A stretch of DNA of 64,000 nt from Bacteroidia bacterium (GCA_025999935.1 BNXY01000006.1:1-64000), one strand, 5' to 3'. Positions 53,439-62,954 are shown, numbered from the stretch's first letter. Made by a program: numbers and translations. The notes: generated from the sequence alone by a model not told the origin.

Positions 53439-54935
53439 TTAAATCGATTCCAAAAACTTAACCAATGCATCCCGGTCTTCCTTCGACAGGTTATAGAACT
53501 TGTCTCTGGATTTTTTCGCATCTCCGCCATGCCACATAATGGCTTCGGTATAGTTGCGGGCGCGCATGTCATGCAGATGTTCACTCGCTCCCGTACATTT
53601 TTCCGACAGACCGCGTCCCCAAAGCGGCATGGTGCGGCACCAACCGGTGCGAATGTCGTTAACCATCTCTAACTTATGCTGTAACAAGTCGGTATAAGGC
53701 CATATTTTTTGGTAGGGGTAGCGCGGAAGCTTGCCTTTTACCATCGGGTCGCCGCTGTAATCGTCGGCGCCGGTTGTCCAGGAAGGACGGTGGCAGGCGG
53801 CACAACCCGCTTCATGAAACATTTTCTTTCCCCGTTGCACAGTGGGGTCATCCAAGTCACGAGCCGCCGGAACTGCCAATCCCCGATGCCAAACCATGAA
53901 GTCTATATAGTCTTCATTACTCATTTCTGCCGGTAAATTCCGGGACATCAAGTTTGCATAGATTTCCTCTTCGGTCTTTTCGAGTTCCTGTTGTATCGAC
54001 TTATTCTTCGACATCTCCTTCGCATAAGCATCTGTGATATAATTGTATGTCCGGTCCGAACGGTTCACGTTGGTAATGTTCCAGATAGCATTCGCTCCCG
54101 GCCCGTTTTGCAGAGTGCCGCGGGTAAGCCCATACGTGTAACGTCCCGGATGAGAAGTTCCGTCCGCTTCCTTGATGAAATTGGCGGGGTCGTACTTCGC
54201 ATCATTCAGGGTAAATCCCAAACTTTTTTCATAAGCGTACTGGGCTAAGAGCGAATCGTCCGGAATGGCGTCGATTAAGCCTGTACCGTAAATCCCGATT
54301 GTCGCTTCCAAACGGACTTTATAGAAATCGGGCATCGGCACATTAAAAGCGCTTCTTTCTATTGTAACTTCCGGATAAATAAGGCTATACTTTTCTCCAT
54401 CGGGAAAGGTGTTATTATAGGTATCCGTATAATTTTTCCATTCTATCCTGATGCCGTCTTCATTGATAGGCGGCAAGTAAGGCGAAACGGCCTGTGTCTG
54501 CGGCATTCCGGTAAGCGAACTTACATAATTGTCGTTCGCATCGGTAACGACCAAAAGATAGCCGTTGCCATAGTCATTCGCCCGATAGCGATCCATGCGC
54601 TTGCCGTGGCCATAACCCGGATGACAGGTCAGGCAGGAGTTGCGCACATAAGCCGGACCTAAACCGGTGCGTACGCCCGAAGCATTGCTGTTAAATGTTT
54701 TTTCGAAAAGAATTTCCCCCAACTGGAAATTTGTGCTCATGCCGCTATTTTCTACCGCAAGAGTCGGGAGTTCGTAGGCATAAGGCGATTCGTCAAACAC
54801 AGTGCCTAATTGTCCGCCGGAGTAGTACTCTTCGGACAGTGGTTTTTCGGATGTGTTCTTTGAGCTGTTGTTTTCCTCACATGCGAATAAAACCGAAAGA
54901 CTTATAAGACTTAAAATAATATTTTTTTTGTTCAT
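53439..54935 (-). CDS. Di-haem oxidoreductase-family lipoprotein (DUF1111-like, c-type cytochrome)
   Basis: A 498-residue lipoprotein (SVLFACEENN). It carries two CxxCH haem motifs: CLTCHPGYGHGK at 101-112 and CAACHRPSWTTG near 377-388. The family is the di-haem oxidoreductase or thiol oxidoreductase-like group, with signature IAIP-type and AxRDLDDPTVQRGKKMF segments. An imelysin gene is upstream by 64 bases and CcsA is downstream by 59. Such proteins are thought to serve in redox-linked metal handling, and the electron partner is not known. Both haem sites appear intact. Confidence 0.88.
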   Translation of the reverse strand: MNKKNIILSLISLSVLFACEENNSSKNTSEKPLSEEYYSGGQLGTVFDESPYAYELPTLAVENSGMSTNFQLGEILFEKTFNSNASGVRTGLGPAYVRNSCLTCHPGYGHGKRMDRYRANDYGNGYLLVVTDANDNYVSSLTGMPQTQAVSPYLPPINEDGIRIEWKNYTDTYNNTFPDGEKYSLIYPEVTIERSAFNVPMPDFYKVRLEATIGIYGTGLIDAIPDDSLLAQYAYEKSLGFTLNDAKYDPANFIKEADGTSHPGRYTYGLTRGTLQNGPGANAIWNITNVNRSDRTYNYITDAYAKEMSKNKSIQQELEKTEEEIYANLMSRNLPAEMSNEDYIDFMVWHRGLAVPAARDLDDPTVQRGKKMFHEAGCAACHRPSWTTGADDYSGDPMVKGKLPRYPYQKIWPYTDLLQHKLEMVNDIRTGWCRTMPLWGRGLSEKCTGASEHLHDMRARNYTEAIMWHGGDAKKSRDKFYNLSKEDRDALVKFLESI

Positions 54936-54999
54936 GTATCTGAATTTTAATCCAAACCTAACAGGTTTTTAAAACGGGTTAGGTTTAAATGAATGTTAA

Positions 55000-56094
55000 T
55001 TATTTTTCTAATTCTGCTTTTACTTTGCTTAAACTGCCGCTCAAAGCTTGGCATGCTCCAATCGCTACTCCCGCCTCAGCGCTCGCATAATTGATAGCAA
55101 AAGGGTAAGGAATGGCTTCAATTTTCGCAATCGCATTGGCAATCGCCGCTTTTACTTCCGTGTCCAAAGTCGCATTTTTATCTTTAATGTATTGACTTAA
55201 TGATGCGCCCCGGTGACTTTCTACGCCTCCCAAGTAAGCATTTTCAATACTTTTGATGTTGTCAATGAAATCCACTTTAGAGTTGAAACTGTAAGGCGAT
55301 TCGATGTAATTCACATCGTCTTTGCCGTAAGCCGTACCAATCTTCACTTCTCCGACTTCATCCGCAATGTCGATGCAACCCTGTACGATGGTGGTAGCGG
55401 CATGTGTAACGGTGCGGTATCTACTGCCGGCTTTACCTGCATTCAACATTTCCTCGCCATACGAGCGTCCGCTAATTTCGTCTTCTCCCGCCCAAGCTGT
55501 TTCCAAACGGATACACTGGTTGCGCAAATCGCCTGCTACAGCAACGGCATAAATCAGTTCGTTCGTTGTAATATCGCCGATAGCTTTCGGTTTACCTTCC
55601 CTAAACAGAATATATTCAATACCGTGGAAACCCAGGAGCGAAACCCCCAAATGGTCGGCAGCCCATAAATCGCCGTCCGGTGCATTCATACTGTTAATAA
55701 AAGCCGCATTGCCAAGCGTATTGTTAAAAGCCGGCTCGTCCAAAGGCCAGGTGTCGATATGCGGGTCGATACCGAAATCGGAAGCAGGGCCGTAAAGAAA
55801 GGCTTCACTCAGTTCCCAATAGGCGCGGGAAGCAAACCATGCGTTGATAGCGGTTTGCAGATTAGCCGCAGTCTTGTTGGCTTTTAAAGTCGCCATCGCC
55901 TCGTAGAGATCGACGGTAGCCTCTGCCAGCGAGTGGTAAGTGGCAATAATTGTATGGTTTACATACTGCGGAATGATGGGAGCCAAAGCTTCTTCCTTTT
56001 CGGAAAAAGGGTCAACGTCATCGTCGCTACAGGAAATGAATCCGCCGAAAGTGAAAACGGCGAACAGTAAATAAAATGGGAATTTTAGTTTCAT
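55000..56094 (-). CDS. Imelysin-family lipoprotein
   Basis: A 364-residue lipoprotein (TFGGFISCSDDD). The imelysin (peptidase M75/ICMP) fold has the GxHxxE motif in LLGFHGIEYILFREG near 148-162. The first half has FGIDPHIDTWPLDEPAFNNT with the typical cluster of acidic residues. Imelysins bind iron or other metals at the outer membrane or periplasm and are often next to dihaem cytochromes or iron-regulated genes; the catalytic role is doubtful. It is second in the porin-imelysin-cytochrome-CcsA operon. Confidence 0.9.
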   Translation of the reverse strand: MKLKFPFYLLFAVFTFGGFISCSDDDVDPFSEKEEALAPIIPQYVNHTIIATYHSLAEATVDLYEAMATLKANKTAANLQTAINAWFASRAYWELSEAFLYGPASDFGIDPHIDTWPLDEPAFNNTLGNAAFINSMNAPDGDLWAADHLGVSLLGFHGIEYILFREGKPKAIGDITTNELIYAVAVAGDLRNQCIRLETAWAGEDEISGRSYGEEMLNAGKAGSRYRTVTHAATTIVQGCIDIADEVGEVKIGTAYGKDDVNYIESPYSFNSKVDFIDNIKSIENAYLGGVESHRGASLSQYIKDKNATLDTEVKAAIANAIAKIEAIPYPFAINYASAEAGVAIGACQALSGSLSKVKAELEK

Positions 56095-56113
56095 ATTAAT
56101 TATTTTTTATTAG

Positions 56114-57409
56114 CTACATATTAAAGAATCCGGTATAGGCAATTCCCAATGAAACAGAGGGTTCGTTAGCGAATGGTTGTTTCAATAAACCTTTGGAATA
56201 TTCGGCTTTTACTACGATTTCCCGCATCGGAAAATAATTGAGGCCAAAAGCCAGTCGTTGCCGTCCGCACCATTGTTCGTCCTGAATGCTTTCGTCCGTC
56301 TTGTACATCGAATCGTATTGTTCATAACGTCCGAAGATGTACAATTTTTGTTGTTTGGCGTGAAATTTCGACACTTGCGAGAAAATATCATAACCCGCTT
56401 CTACGCCTCCGCTTATCGCATCCGAAGCGATATTGCTACGGGGAGAAGTGGATTGATTCGGCAGATTCCTGTTATATAAGGAGATGGTTTTCGCATCGCT
56501 CAAATGGCCGTAATCGAAAGAGCCGCGCGCTATCCAGTTGTGCGCATTGTATTCAAAATCAACACTGCCGATACTTACTACGCCTTTCACATTTTTGTAT
56601 TTTTCGGCATACGAAGGCGTGATGCTATTGGCGAAACTCTCTCCATAGTAACCGCTTACGCCTATCCTTAATCCCGGAACCGAATAATTGTCTATCCGCA
56701 CCGCGCCTGCATATTTATTCGCTGTTTTAAACTCGTAGGGCGATGCAGAAGCTCCGCCTATCCATCTTTTATTGCTGAACAGCTCGGAATCCAAGCCCGG
56801 CAAAAGCAGGATTTCGTAACGCCAACGAGAAAATTTTCCCCAAAGGCTGATACCGGTTTCGTGCCAGGTACAGGGAAGTATCGTGTTCTCGCCTTCCGGA
56901 CGATAGACGGTAAAAAACTGATTGGGCAAGTGATTGCCGTTGGTATAGCCTATGGGTACGATGATATGTCCCAATCTCAGGTTGAGGGCTTTGCTAAAAG
57001 TTTTTTCTATCCAGAACTGTTCCAAGGCCACTTCGCCGCCGCGCTCAATTTCCGATTCGTATTCGCCGCCTTCCTCCGGTTCTATTTCCACAGCCGATTC
57101 GGTGCCGCCATGTTCAAACTCTATCTCGGAATTAAGTCTCCATCCGTTGCCAAATTCATAACCGACGAAAAAAACTACATGCGGCAAGTCGAAACGGCCA
57201 TGACTGGGGTCGTTTTTGTAGTTATTCGGATTCATGTAGCGAAAAGGGTTTCCGCTGTAATAATTGCGGGAAAAAGCCGCTTCGCCATAACCGCCCAATA
57301 AGAGCTGTTTTGGAGAAGAAACTTGTGTTGAATCAGCGGTTTGCGCCTGAATGTTTACAAAAGAAAATGCAATCAGAAATAGAATGATAAAACGGAACTT
57401 GTATTTCAT
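56114..57409 (-). CDS. Outer-membrane porin (phosphate-selective O/P-like)
   Basis: The start at 57409 gives 431 residues with a signal peptide (FIILFLIAFSFVNIQAQ). The body is all beta with many aromatic-flanked strands and a final strand SLGIAYTGFFN that ends in an aromatic. The N-terminal segment LLLGGYGEAAFSRNYYSGN and the VVFFVGYEFGNGWRLNSEIE stretch fit the porin O/P-like family of Bacteroidetes. It is the first gene of the operon, 19 bases before imelysin, so it may be the outer-membrane entry for the metal or substrate used by imelysin. Confidence 0.78.
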   Translation of the reverse strand: MKYKFRFIILFLIAFSFVNIQAQTADSTQVSSPKQLLLGGYGEAAFSRNYYSGNPFRYMNPNNYKNDPSHGRFDLPHVVFFVGYEFGNGWRLNSEIEFEHGGTESAVEIEPEEGGEYESEIERGGEVALEQFWIEKTFSKALNLRLGHIIVPIGYTNGNHLPNQFFTVYRPEGENTILPCTWHETGISLWGKFSRWRYEILLLPGLDSELFSNKRWIGGASASPYEFKTANKYAGAVRIDNYSVPGLRIGVSGYYGESFANSITPSYAEKYKNVKGVVSIGSVDFEYNAHNWIARGSFDYGHLSDAKTISLYNRNLPNQSTSPRSNIASDAISGGVEAGYDIFSQVSKFHAKQQKLYIFGRYEQYDSMYKTDESIQDEQWCGRQRLAFGLNYFPMREIVVKAEYSKGLLKQPFANEPSVSLGIAYTGFFNM

Positions 57410-57456
57410 TATTAATACCAATTTTGCTGTTTTTATGTCTGTTTAATTTGACACCG

Positions 57457-57464
57457 CAAAAGTA
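57457..57464 (-). promoter_or_regulatory. -7 box for the porin-imelysin-cytochrome-CcsA operon
   Basis: CAAAAGTA on the plus strand reads TACTTTTG on the minus strand, 47 bases upstream of the ATG at 57409. Confidence 0.5.
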
Positions 57465-57619
57465 TTTATTTATGAAAGGTGAAACAATCGCAAGTTTTCG
57501 GTATTTTTATAGGGGATAGTAGTTATTAATGGGGATGCCTTCTGATTTTGCATTGCATCTTTTGTTAGTGAATTACCGGTCTTTAATATGTATGTACGAC
57601 CTTTGCCTTGAACGTAATT

Positions 57620-57648
57620 CAAACAAAACCACCTTAGTAGCAAAGGTG
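57620..57648 (-). terminator. Probable terminator after dnaB
   Basis: Reading on the minus strand, CACCTT (57648-57643) pairs with AAGGTG (57635-57630) around a 7-base loop, followed by GGTTTTGTTTG. It lies 30 bases past the dnaB stop. Confidence 0.55.
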
Positions 57649-57678
57649 TGTTGCGATAACCAACACAAACCTCAAATA

Positions 57679-59211
57679 TTAAAACGGCACCTCGTCTGTT
57701 TGAGCCACCATTCTTGAATGGGGTCTTTCCGCCGGCATTAAGTTCTCCTGACTATTGACCCGCGACCGGTGTTCTTCAATGATTTGGCTTTCGTTTAGAT
57801 TTTGGAAGCGGGCGTATTCTTTTTTAAATTCGAGTAAAACATCTCCGGTAGAGCCGTTACGGTGTTTTGCGATAATGATTTCCGCTTTTCCGGTCAAATC
57901 GTTTCCTTGTTCGTCGGCATAGATTTTGTAATATTCCGGACGGTGGATAAAACATACGATGTCGGCGTCCTGTTCGATGGCGCCCGATTCGCGGAGGTCG
58001 GAGAGTTGCGGTCTTTTGGCGTCGAATCCGTCGCCGCGGCCGGTACGGTTTTCCACGCTACGGTTCAACTGCGAAAGCGCTATGACCGGGATATTCAATT
58101 CCTTGGCCAAGCCTTTCAGTGAACGGGAAATGATGCTTACTTCCTGTTCACGGCTACCAAACGACATCCCGCTGGCGTTCATCAACTGCAAATAGTCGAT
58201 AATGACACATTTCACTTTATGTTCTTTTACCAATCGCCGGGCTTTGGTGCGCAATTCAAACACGGACAAACTGGGGGTGTCATCGACGAAAATCGGGGCA
58301 TCGTAAAGTACGCGCACTTTGCTGTCCAACTGATGCCATTCGTGAGGCGCCAATTGTCCGTTTTTGATTTTTTCGCCGGGCAATTGGGTCACATTCACAA
58401 TCAAACGGTTAACCAATTGAACGTTCGACATTTCCAAGGAGAAAACGGCGACCGGAATGTTGAAATTGACCGCCATGTTTTTCGCCATTGAAAGGACAAA
58501 AGCGGTTTTACCCATGGCGGGACGTGCGGCAATGATAACCAAATCCGAATTTTGCCAACCGGAAGTGATTTTGTCCAAATCCTTGAATCCCGATTGAAGT
58601 CCGCTCAATCCGTCGGTACGTTTGGCGGCTTCCCGCATCAAATCGAAAGCTTCCTTGATGATAGGGTTGATATGGGTTACATCTTTTTTTACGTTTCGCT
58701 GGGAAATTTCAAACAACTGACCTTCGGCTTCCTGCATCAAATCGTCCACGTCGTTGGTTTCGTCAAACGCCTTGCTGGCCACATCCGAAGAAAAGCTAAT
58801 CAATTCGCGCGCCATGTATTTCTGCGCCACAATCCGGGCATGGAAATCCAAGTGGGCGCTCGACACGACTTTTTGCGACAATAAGGCAATGTAGGAAGCG
58901 CCGCCTGTGGCTTCCAAGTTGCCTTCTTTCCGCAATTGTTCGACAACAGTCAGGATGTCGATGGGTTTTTGCTGGATAGCCAGATTTTGGATGGCGGTAA
59001 AAATTAATTCGTGCGCTTTGTCGTAAAAACTTTCAGGTGTAAGAATTTCACTGATGATTGCATAAGCGTCTTTTTCGAGCATCAATGCGCCCAGAATCGC
59101 TTCTTCCAATTCGCGCGCCTGTGGCTGTAATCTACCTGTTTCTTCCGTGTTTACCTGTGGTTTCTTCGTCCTCGTACCTGCTTTTTGTTTGCTTTTGTCT
59201 TGTAATGCCAT
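57679..59211 (-). CDS. dnaB: Replicative DNA helicase
   Basis: The hexameric fork helicase, 510 residues. The N-terminal primase-interacting domain spans about 25-130 (EEAILGALMLEKDAYAIISE). The Walker A is ARPAMGKTAFVLSMAKNMAV near 226. KCVIIDYLQLMNASG near 335 and SRSLKGLAKELNIPVIALSQ near 358 are the Walker B and motif III areas, and SDLRESGAIEQDADIVCFIH near 395 is the H4 region. No intein is present. It stands alone, with the DUF6377 gene divergent upstream. Confidence 0.98.
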   Translation of the reverse strand: MALQDKSKQKAGTRTKKPQVNTEETGRLQPQARELEEAILGALMLEKDAYAIISEILTPESFYDKAHELIFTAIQNLAIQQKPIDILTVVEQLRKEGNLEATGGASYIALLSQKVVSSAHLDFHARIVAQKYMARELISFSSDVASKAFDETNDVDDLMQEAEGQLFEISQRNVKKDVTHINPIIKEAFDLMREAAKRTDGLSGLQSGFKDLDKITSGWQNSDLVIIAARPAMGKTAFVLSMAKNMAVNFNIPVAVFSLEMSNVQLVNRLIVNVTQLPGEKIKNGQLAPHEWHQLDSKVRVLYDAPIFVDDTPSLSVFELRTKARRLVKEHKVKCVIIDYLQLMNASGMSFGSREQEVSIISRSLKGLAKELNIPVIALSQLNRSVENRTGRGDGFDAKRPQLSDLRESGAIEQDADIVCFIHRPEYYKIYADEQGNDLTGKAEIIIAKHRNGSTGDVLLEFKKEYARFQNLNESQIIEEHRSRVNSQENLMPAERPHSRMVAQTDEVPF

Positions 59212-59237
59212 TCGTTTTTTTCAATTTTTTAGAACTA

Positions 59238-59245
59238 CAAAGTTA
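59238..59245 (-). promoter_or_regulatory. -7 box for dnaB
   Basis: CAAAGTTA on the plus strand is TAACTTTG on the minus strand, 26 bases upstream of the ATG at 59211. Confidence 0.55.
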
Positions 59246-59331
59246 AAATACCGGGCTGGTTTTATCGAATTTCAGGCTTTAATTTTTTCAACGTGTTATC
59301 AACAGTTCAAATATTTTATTGTATCTTTGCC

Positions 59332-59339
59332 ATTAATAG
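59332..59339 (+). promoter_or_regulatory. -7 box for the DUF6377 regulator
   Basis: TATCTTTG, a perfect match, 35 bases before the ATG at 59375. It forms a divergent promoter pair with that of dnaB. Confidence 0.55.
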
Positions 59340-59374
59340 TATTTTATTATTTTTAGACATAATCGGTATAGAAC

Positions 59375-61039
59375 ATGAAAAAATGCGCCTTACTATTTTT
59401 ATGGTTATTGTTCGTTGTGAATGGTTTATCTGCAAAGACGGAAATGGATTCGATTTTTCAGGTACTGTTTCAAGCGATGAATAACGGGGAGAAATATACC
59501 CTTGAAAAAGAGCGGAATATCAATGAAATCAAAAGAAAGCTTGAAATTCCCGATTTGACGGACAATCAACGTTATTCCGTTTATGACCAATTACATAAAG
59601 AATACAATCCGTTCAAAACGGATTCTGCCGTTTATTATTTGGAACTTAATCTGAAAATTGCCGAAAAACTTCATAATATAGAATATATATACAGTACAAA
59701 ATTATATTTATCCTTTAGCTATTGGATAAGGGGTCGTTTCCTCGAATCCGTTCAGGTACTGAATGACCTCGACCGTAGCCAATTCGACCATTTGCCGGAG
59801 TGGTTGCTCCTTAGTTATTATGAATCATACAAACGTATCTACCTTTATTATTCGAGAGAAGACAGCAATAATTATTATTACCCGATCAGTAATTTGTATC
59901 GCGATTCTTTGCTGTTTATTGTTCCCGAAAATTCACTGTCTCACAGTATATTGACGGCCGAAAAATTAACGGATGAAAATCGGACGGAAGAAGCCAAACA
60001 GTTGTTAATTAAATATTTGTCCGATTATCCTGATGAAAATCATGACCGGGCAATTACTGAAAATGTATTGGCTACCATTTACAAAAAAGAAGGAAACATC
60101 GAGATGCAAAAAAAGCATTATGCCTTGTCCGCCATTTGCGACATTCGGAATGCAATTAAAGAAAATGCTTCCATGATGTCACTGGCATTTCTTTTTTATG
60201 AAGAAGGCAATATCGACCAAGCATACAAGTGTATCAAATTCTCTATGGATGATGCGGTTTTTTGCAATGCTCGTTTTCGAACGTTTGAAATATCGAAAAT
60301 TTTTCCGATTATTGACTTTGCTTATCAGGAAAAAGCGGCCAAGCAAAAGGCGGAATTACAAAAATATCTGTTGTTTGTCAGTTTTTTGTTGCTGTTTTTG
60401 ATTGCGGCCATGGTTTACGTTTACCGGCAAATGAAACGTATTGCCCGTATTCGTAAGGAATTATATCATACGAATGTAAAATTGAACGAATTGAACAAAG
60501 ATTTGCAGGAATCGAATATAAAATTGCAAGAATTGAATGCTCAACTTTTGACAGTCAATCAAAAATTGGCGGAGACCAACCGTGTAAAAGAGGCGTATTT
60601 GGGTAAATTCATTGATTTATGTTCCAATTATATCGAAAAATTGGATAATTATCGACGCAACCTGAACAAGATTGCGAACAGCGGAAAAATGGAAGAATTG
60701 TTTAAATCGCTCAAATCGTCCCAATTTATAGAAGATGAATTGAGCGGTTTTTATACCAATTTCGACGAAACTTTTTTACAGATTTATCCTACTTTTATTT
60801 CGGATTTTAACGCTTTGTTTCCGGAGGAAGAAAAGCAAGTTCCCAAACAGAGCGAGTTGCTCAATACCGAATTGCGTGTTTATGCGCTGATTCGCTTGGG
60901 AATCCACGACAGCGCCAAAATAGCGATTTTCCTGCGCTATTCCATAACAACAGTTTACACTTACCGTTCCAAATTAAAAAACAGGTCTTTATATCCGGAA
61001 AATTTAGAAGAGCAAGTGATGAAAATCGGTTCATATTGA
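59375..61039 (+). CDS. DUF6377-type TPR membrane regulator with LuxR-like helix-turn-helix
   Basis: A 554-residue protein with a signal peptide (LLFLWLLFVVNGLSAK). A TPR-like periplasmic region follows (about 25-310), then a membrane helix near 328-348 (YLLFVSFLLLFLIAAMVYVY). A coiled coil (LNELNKDLQESNIKLQELNA) precedes a C-terminal helix-turn-helix-like domain (LLNTELRVYALIRLGIHDSA and IAIFLRYSITTVYTYRSKLK). This layout is the Bacteroidales DUF6377 regulator, which probably senses a periplasmic signal and acts on DNA. Its 3' end overlaps the tail of a gdhA fragment on the other strand. Targets are unknown. Confidence 0.88.
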   Translation: MKKCALLFLWLLFVVNGLSAKTEMDSIFQVLFQAMNNGEKYTLEKERNINEIKRKLEIPDLTDNQRYSVYDQLHKEYNPFKTDSAVYYLELNLKIAEKLHNIEYIYSTKLYLSFSYWIRGRFLESVQVLNDLDRSQFDHLPEWLLLSYYESYKRIYLYYSREDSNNYYYPISNLYRDSLLFIVPENSLSHSILTAEKLTDENRTEEAKQLLIKYLSDYPDENHDRAITENVLATIYKKEGNIEMQKKHYALSAICDIRNAIKENASMMSLAFLFYEEGNIDQAYKCIKFSMDDAVFCNARFRTFEISKIFPIIDFAYQEKAAKQKAELQKYLLFVSFLLLFLIAAMVYVYRQMKRIARIRKELYHTNVKLNELNKDLQESNIKLQELNAQLLTVNQKLAETNRVKEAYLGKFIDLCSNYIEKLDNYRRNLNKIANSGKMEELFKSLKSSQFIEDELSGFYTNFDETFLQIYPTFISDFNALFPEEEKQVPKQSELLNTELRVYALIRLGIHDSAKIAIFLRYSITTVYTYRSKLKNRSLYPENLEEQVMKIGSY

Positions 61040-61054
61040 TAAAAGAAATTCGCT

Positions 61055-61327
61055 GTCAATACCCTCCGGGTCATAGATATAACCGTCAGAATCCGAAAGC
61101 GTGACCACTTTTGCGCCTAACTCAATCAGTTTTTCCACCGTGTATTGGGCAACATTTCCGGAACCGGAAACAGCACATACTTTTCCTTTGATATCAATGT
61201 TTCTCGTTTTCAACATTTCCAACAGAAAATAAATATTACCGTAACCCGTAGCTTCCGGACGAATCAAAGAACCGCCAAATTCGAGGCCTTTACCGGTAAA
61301 AGTTCCTGTGTGTTCATGAGCCAATTT
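61055..61327 (-). pseudogene. gdhA: Fragment of NADP-type glutamate dehydrogenase
   Basis: About 90 codons from the middle of a hexameric glutamate dehydrogenase: GTFTGKGLEFGGSLIRPEAT, GYGNIYFLLEMLKTRNIDIK, the Rossmann motif VSGSGNVAQYTVEKLIELGA, and VVTLSDSDGYIYDPEGID. Both ends are missing. The substrate-binding N-terminal domain is absent, and the C-terminus breaks off into unrelated codons (SEFLLSI) at the 3' end of the DUF6377 gene. Upstream, the frame runs into a different sequence that looks like a dispersed repeat. It is not a functional enzyme. A complete gdhA probably exists elsewhere. Confidence 0.85.
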
Positions 61328-61425
61328 ATTCCCCTTCCTTTCCCCTTTTGCAGCCTCGTCCTGTCGACCGAGCGCAGCGAGTGGAGACATCTCCTGATAA
61401 TCGTTAAACACTAATTGGGAGATTT
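61328..61425 (-). repeat. Repeat-like sequence fused to the gdhA fragment
   Basis: The sequence reads as SPLAALGRQDEAAKGERKG when translated on the minus strand and contains an ACCGAGCGCAGCGAGTGG-type compact hairpin. I recall such sequence in repeated intergenic elements of Bacteroidales; no second copy lies in this window. It probably marks the breakpoint that removed the 5' part of gdhA. Confidence 0.4.
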
Positions 61426-61451
61426 GTCGTACACCCCCCGCAGGGCAAGCC

Positions 61452-61482
61452 TTGTATTTCTGAAAATAATTATTTAACTTTG
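61452..61482 (+). promoter_or_regulatory. Promoter for the TolC-like gene
   Basis: TTG at 61452-61454 and TAACTTTG at 61475-61482 with a 20-base spacer fit the Bacteroidetes consensus. The leader of about 75 bases holds CTGGC...GAGGCCAG, a possible small hairpin near 61502-61519. Confidence 0.5.
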
Positions 61483-61557
61483 ACGTGATTTTTATTAAAA
61501 CCTGGCGGCGATGAGGCCAGTCCTGACTGAGAATATGAATTATTAATTACACAAATC

Positions 61558-62835
61558 ATGAGAAAAGAAATATTTTTAGCATTTATCGGCTTGTTCGTTA
61601 GTTTCAGCGTCTATTCGCAAAACTTGGAGAAGACACAACAAACCATTGATTATAAAACTTATATTGAATTGGTTTGGCGACAGAACCTTGGTTATGCTGC
61701 CGAGAAACTCAACGTGAACATTTCTGAGGCCAACATCAAGGCGGCCAAGGTATTCAACGACCCGCAGCTGAGTGTGGAATACGGCGACAACAGCGAAGCG
61801 TACATGCAAATGGGACGTTATGCGGCCGTGGAACTGAGTAAAACTTTTTCCGTTGGGAAACGCGGCGCCAACATCGACCTCGCCAAAAGTGAAAAGGCAT
61901 TGAACGAGGCTTTGCTGGAAGATTATTTTCACCGTTTGCGTGCGGAGGCCACGCTGGCTTACCTCGAATCGTTGAAACAATCGGAACTTTACAAGGTAAA
62001 GGAAAATTCGTATAGCAACATTCGCCGTTTGGCCGAAGCCGACAGCATCCGTTTCAAATTAGGCAAAATCACGGATGTGGACGCCGTACAAAGCAAACTC
62101 GAAGCGGATATTGCATACAACGACTTGCTTCAGGCGCATACCGAGTTATTCAATGCCCATTCTTCCCTTGGATTATGGACGGGCGTTTTCAACAAAGACG
62201 TCATTTACCATCCGTCCGGAAGTCTGCAAACCAAAGAACGCGCTTTCGATACCGAGCAACTTCTGCAAACGGCTTTGGAAAATCGGGCGGATTTGGCCGC
62301 CGCTTTGAAAAATGTGGATGTCGCTGCAAAGGAATTGAAAGTGACCCAACGCGAACGCAATATGGATTTTGATATTGCCTTGGGTTATAATTACAACACG
62401 GAGGTGCATAACGAAATCGCTCCCGCCCCAAGATTCAGCGGCGTAACATTAGGCGTAGCCGTTCCCTTGAAGTTTTCCAATGCCAATAAAGGCGCACTCA
62501 GAGCCGCCGAATTTCGCAAACAACAAGCGGAGATAAATTACCAACAGGCTGAATTGGAAGTGCAGACTTCGGTAATGCAAAGTCTGCGGCAATACTTGTC
62601 CCTGCTCGAACAGGTGAAACGCTACGAAACCGGCATGTTGGACAATGCCAAGTCGATTCTGAACGGAAAAATTTACAGTTACGAACGCGGCGAAACGTCA
62701 CGCTTGGAGGTTTTGGTAGCTCAGCAAACCTACGACGAACTCCGCACGGCTTATATCGAAACGGTTTTCAACAGTCTTGCCGCGTTGATTGAGTTGGAAC
62801 GGAGTGTTGGGATTTGGGATGTTGCGGTGGAATAA
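61558..62835 (+). CDS. TolC-family outer-membrane efflux protein (CusC/NodT-like)
   Basis: A 425-residue protein with a signal peptide (IFLAFIGLFVSFSVYSQ). Two outer-membrane-factor halves of long helices and short strands are visible (AEKLNVNISEANIKAAKVFN, then RLEVLVAQQTYDELRTAYIE). It is shorter than E. coli TolC but of normal length for CzcC-like and CusC-like proteins in Bacteroidetes. No membrane-fusion protein or RND pump follows, so it would need partners encoded elsewhere. Base use looks richer in GC than in the genes before it, which may reflect recent gain, though this is only an impression by eye. Confidence 0.88.
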   Translation: MRKEIFLAFIGLFVSFSVYSQNLEKTQQTIDYKTYIELVWRQNLGYAAEKLNVNISEANIKAAKVFNDPQLSVEYGDNSEAYMQMGRYAAVELSKTFSVGKRGANIDLAKSEKALNEALLEDYFHRLRAEATLAYLESLKQSELYKVKENSYSNIRRLAEADSIRFKLGKITDVDAVQSKLEADIAYNDLLQAHTELFNAHSSLGLWTGVFNKDVIYHPSGSLQTKERAFDTEQLLQTALENRADLAAALKNVDVAAKELKVTQRERNMDFDIALGYNYNTEVHNEIAPAPRFSGVTLGVAVPLKFSNANKGALRAAEFRKQQAEINYQQAELEVQTSVMQSLRQYLSLLEQVKRYETGMLDNAKSILNGKIYSYERGETSRLEVLVAQQTYDELRTAYIETVFNSLAALIELERSVGIWDVAVE

Positions 62836-62914
62836 AAAATCAGATATTCGGAAGGATAATAAAGTATTTCAGTATCAATTAACTGATGAAGGTGGTAAAT
62901 TTGGAAAGTTTTTC

Positions 62915-62922
62915 TACCTTTG
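62915..62922 (+). promoter_or_regulatory. -7 box for the GH36 gene
   Basis: TACCTTTG, a perfect -7 match, 32 bases before the ATG at 62955. Confidence 0.5.
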
Positions 62923-62954
62923 CATGCAAGTAATAACCCCCAAAAAGAAGTATT

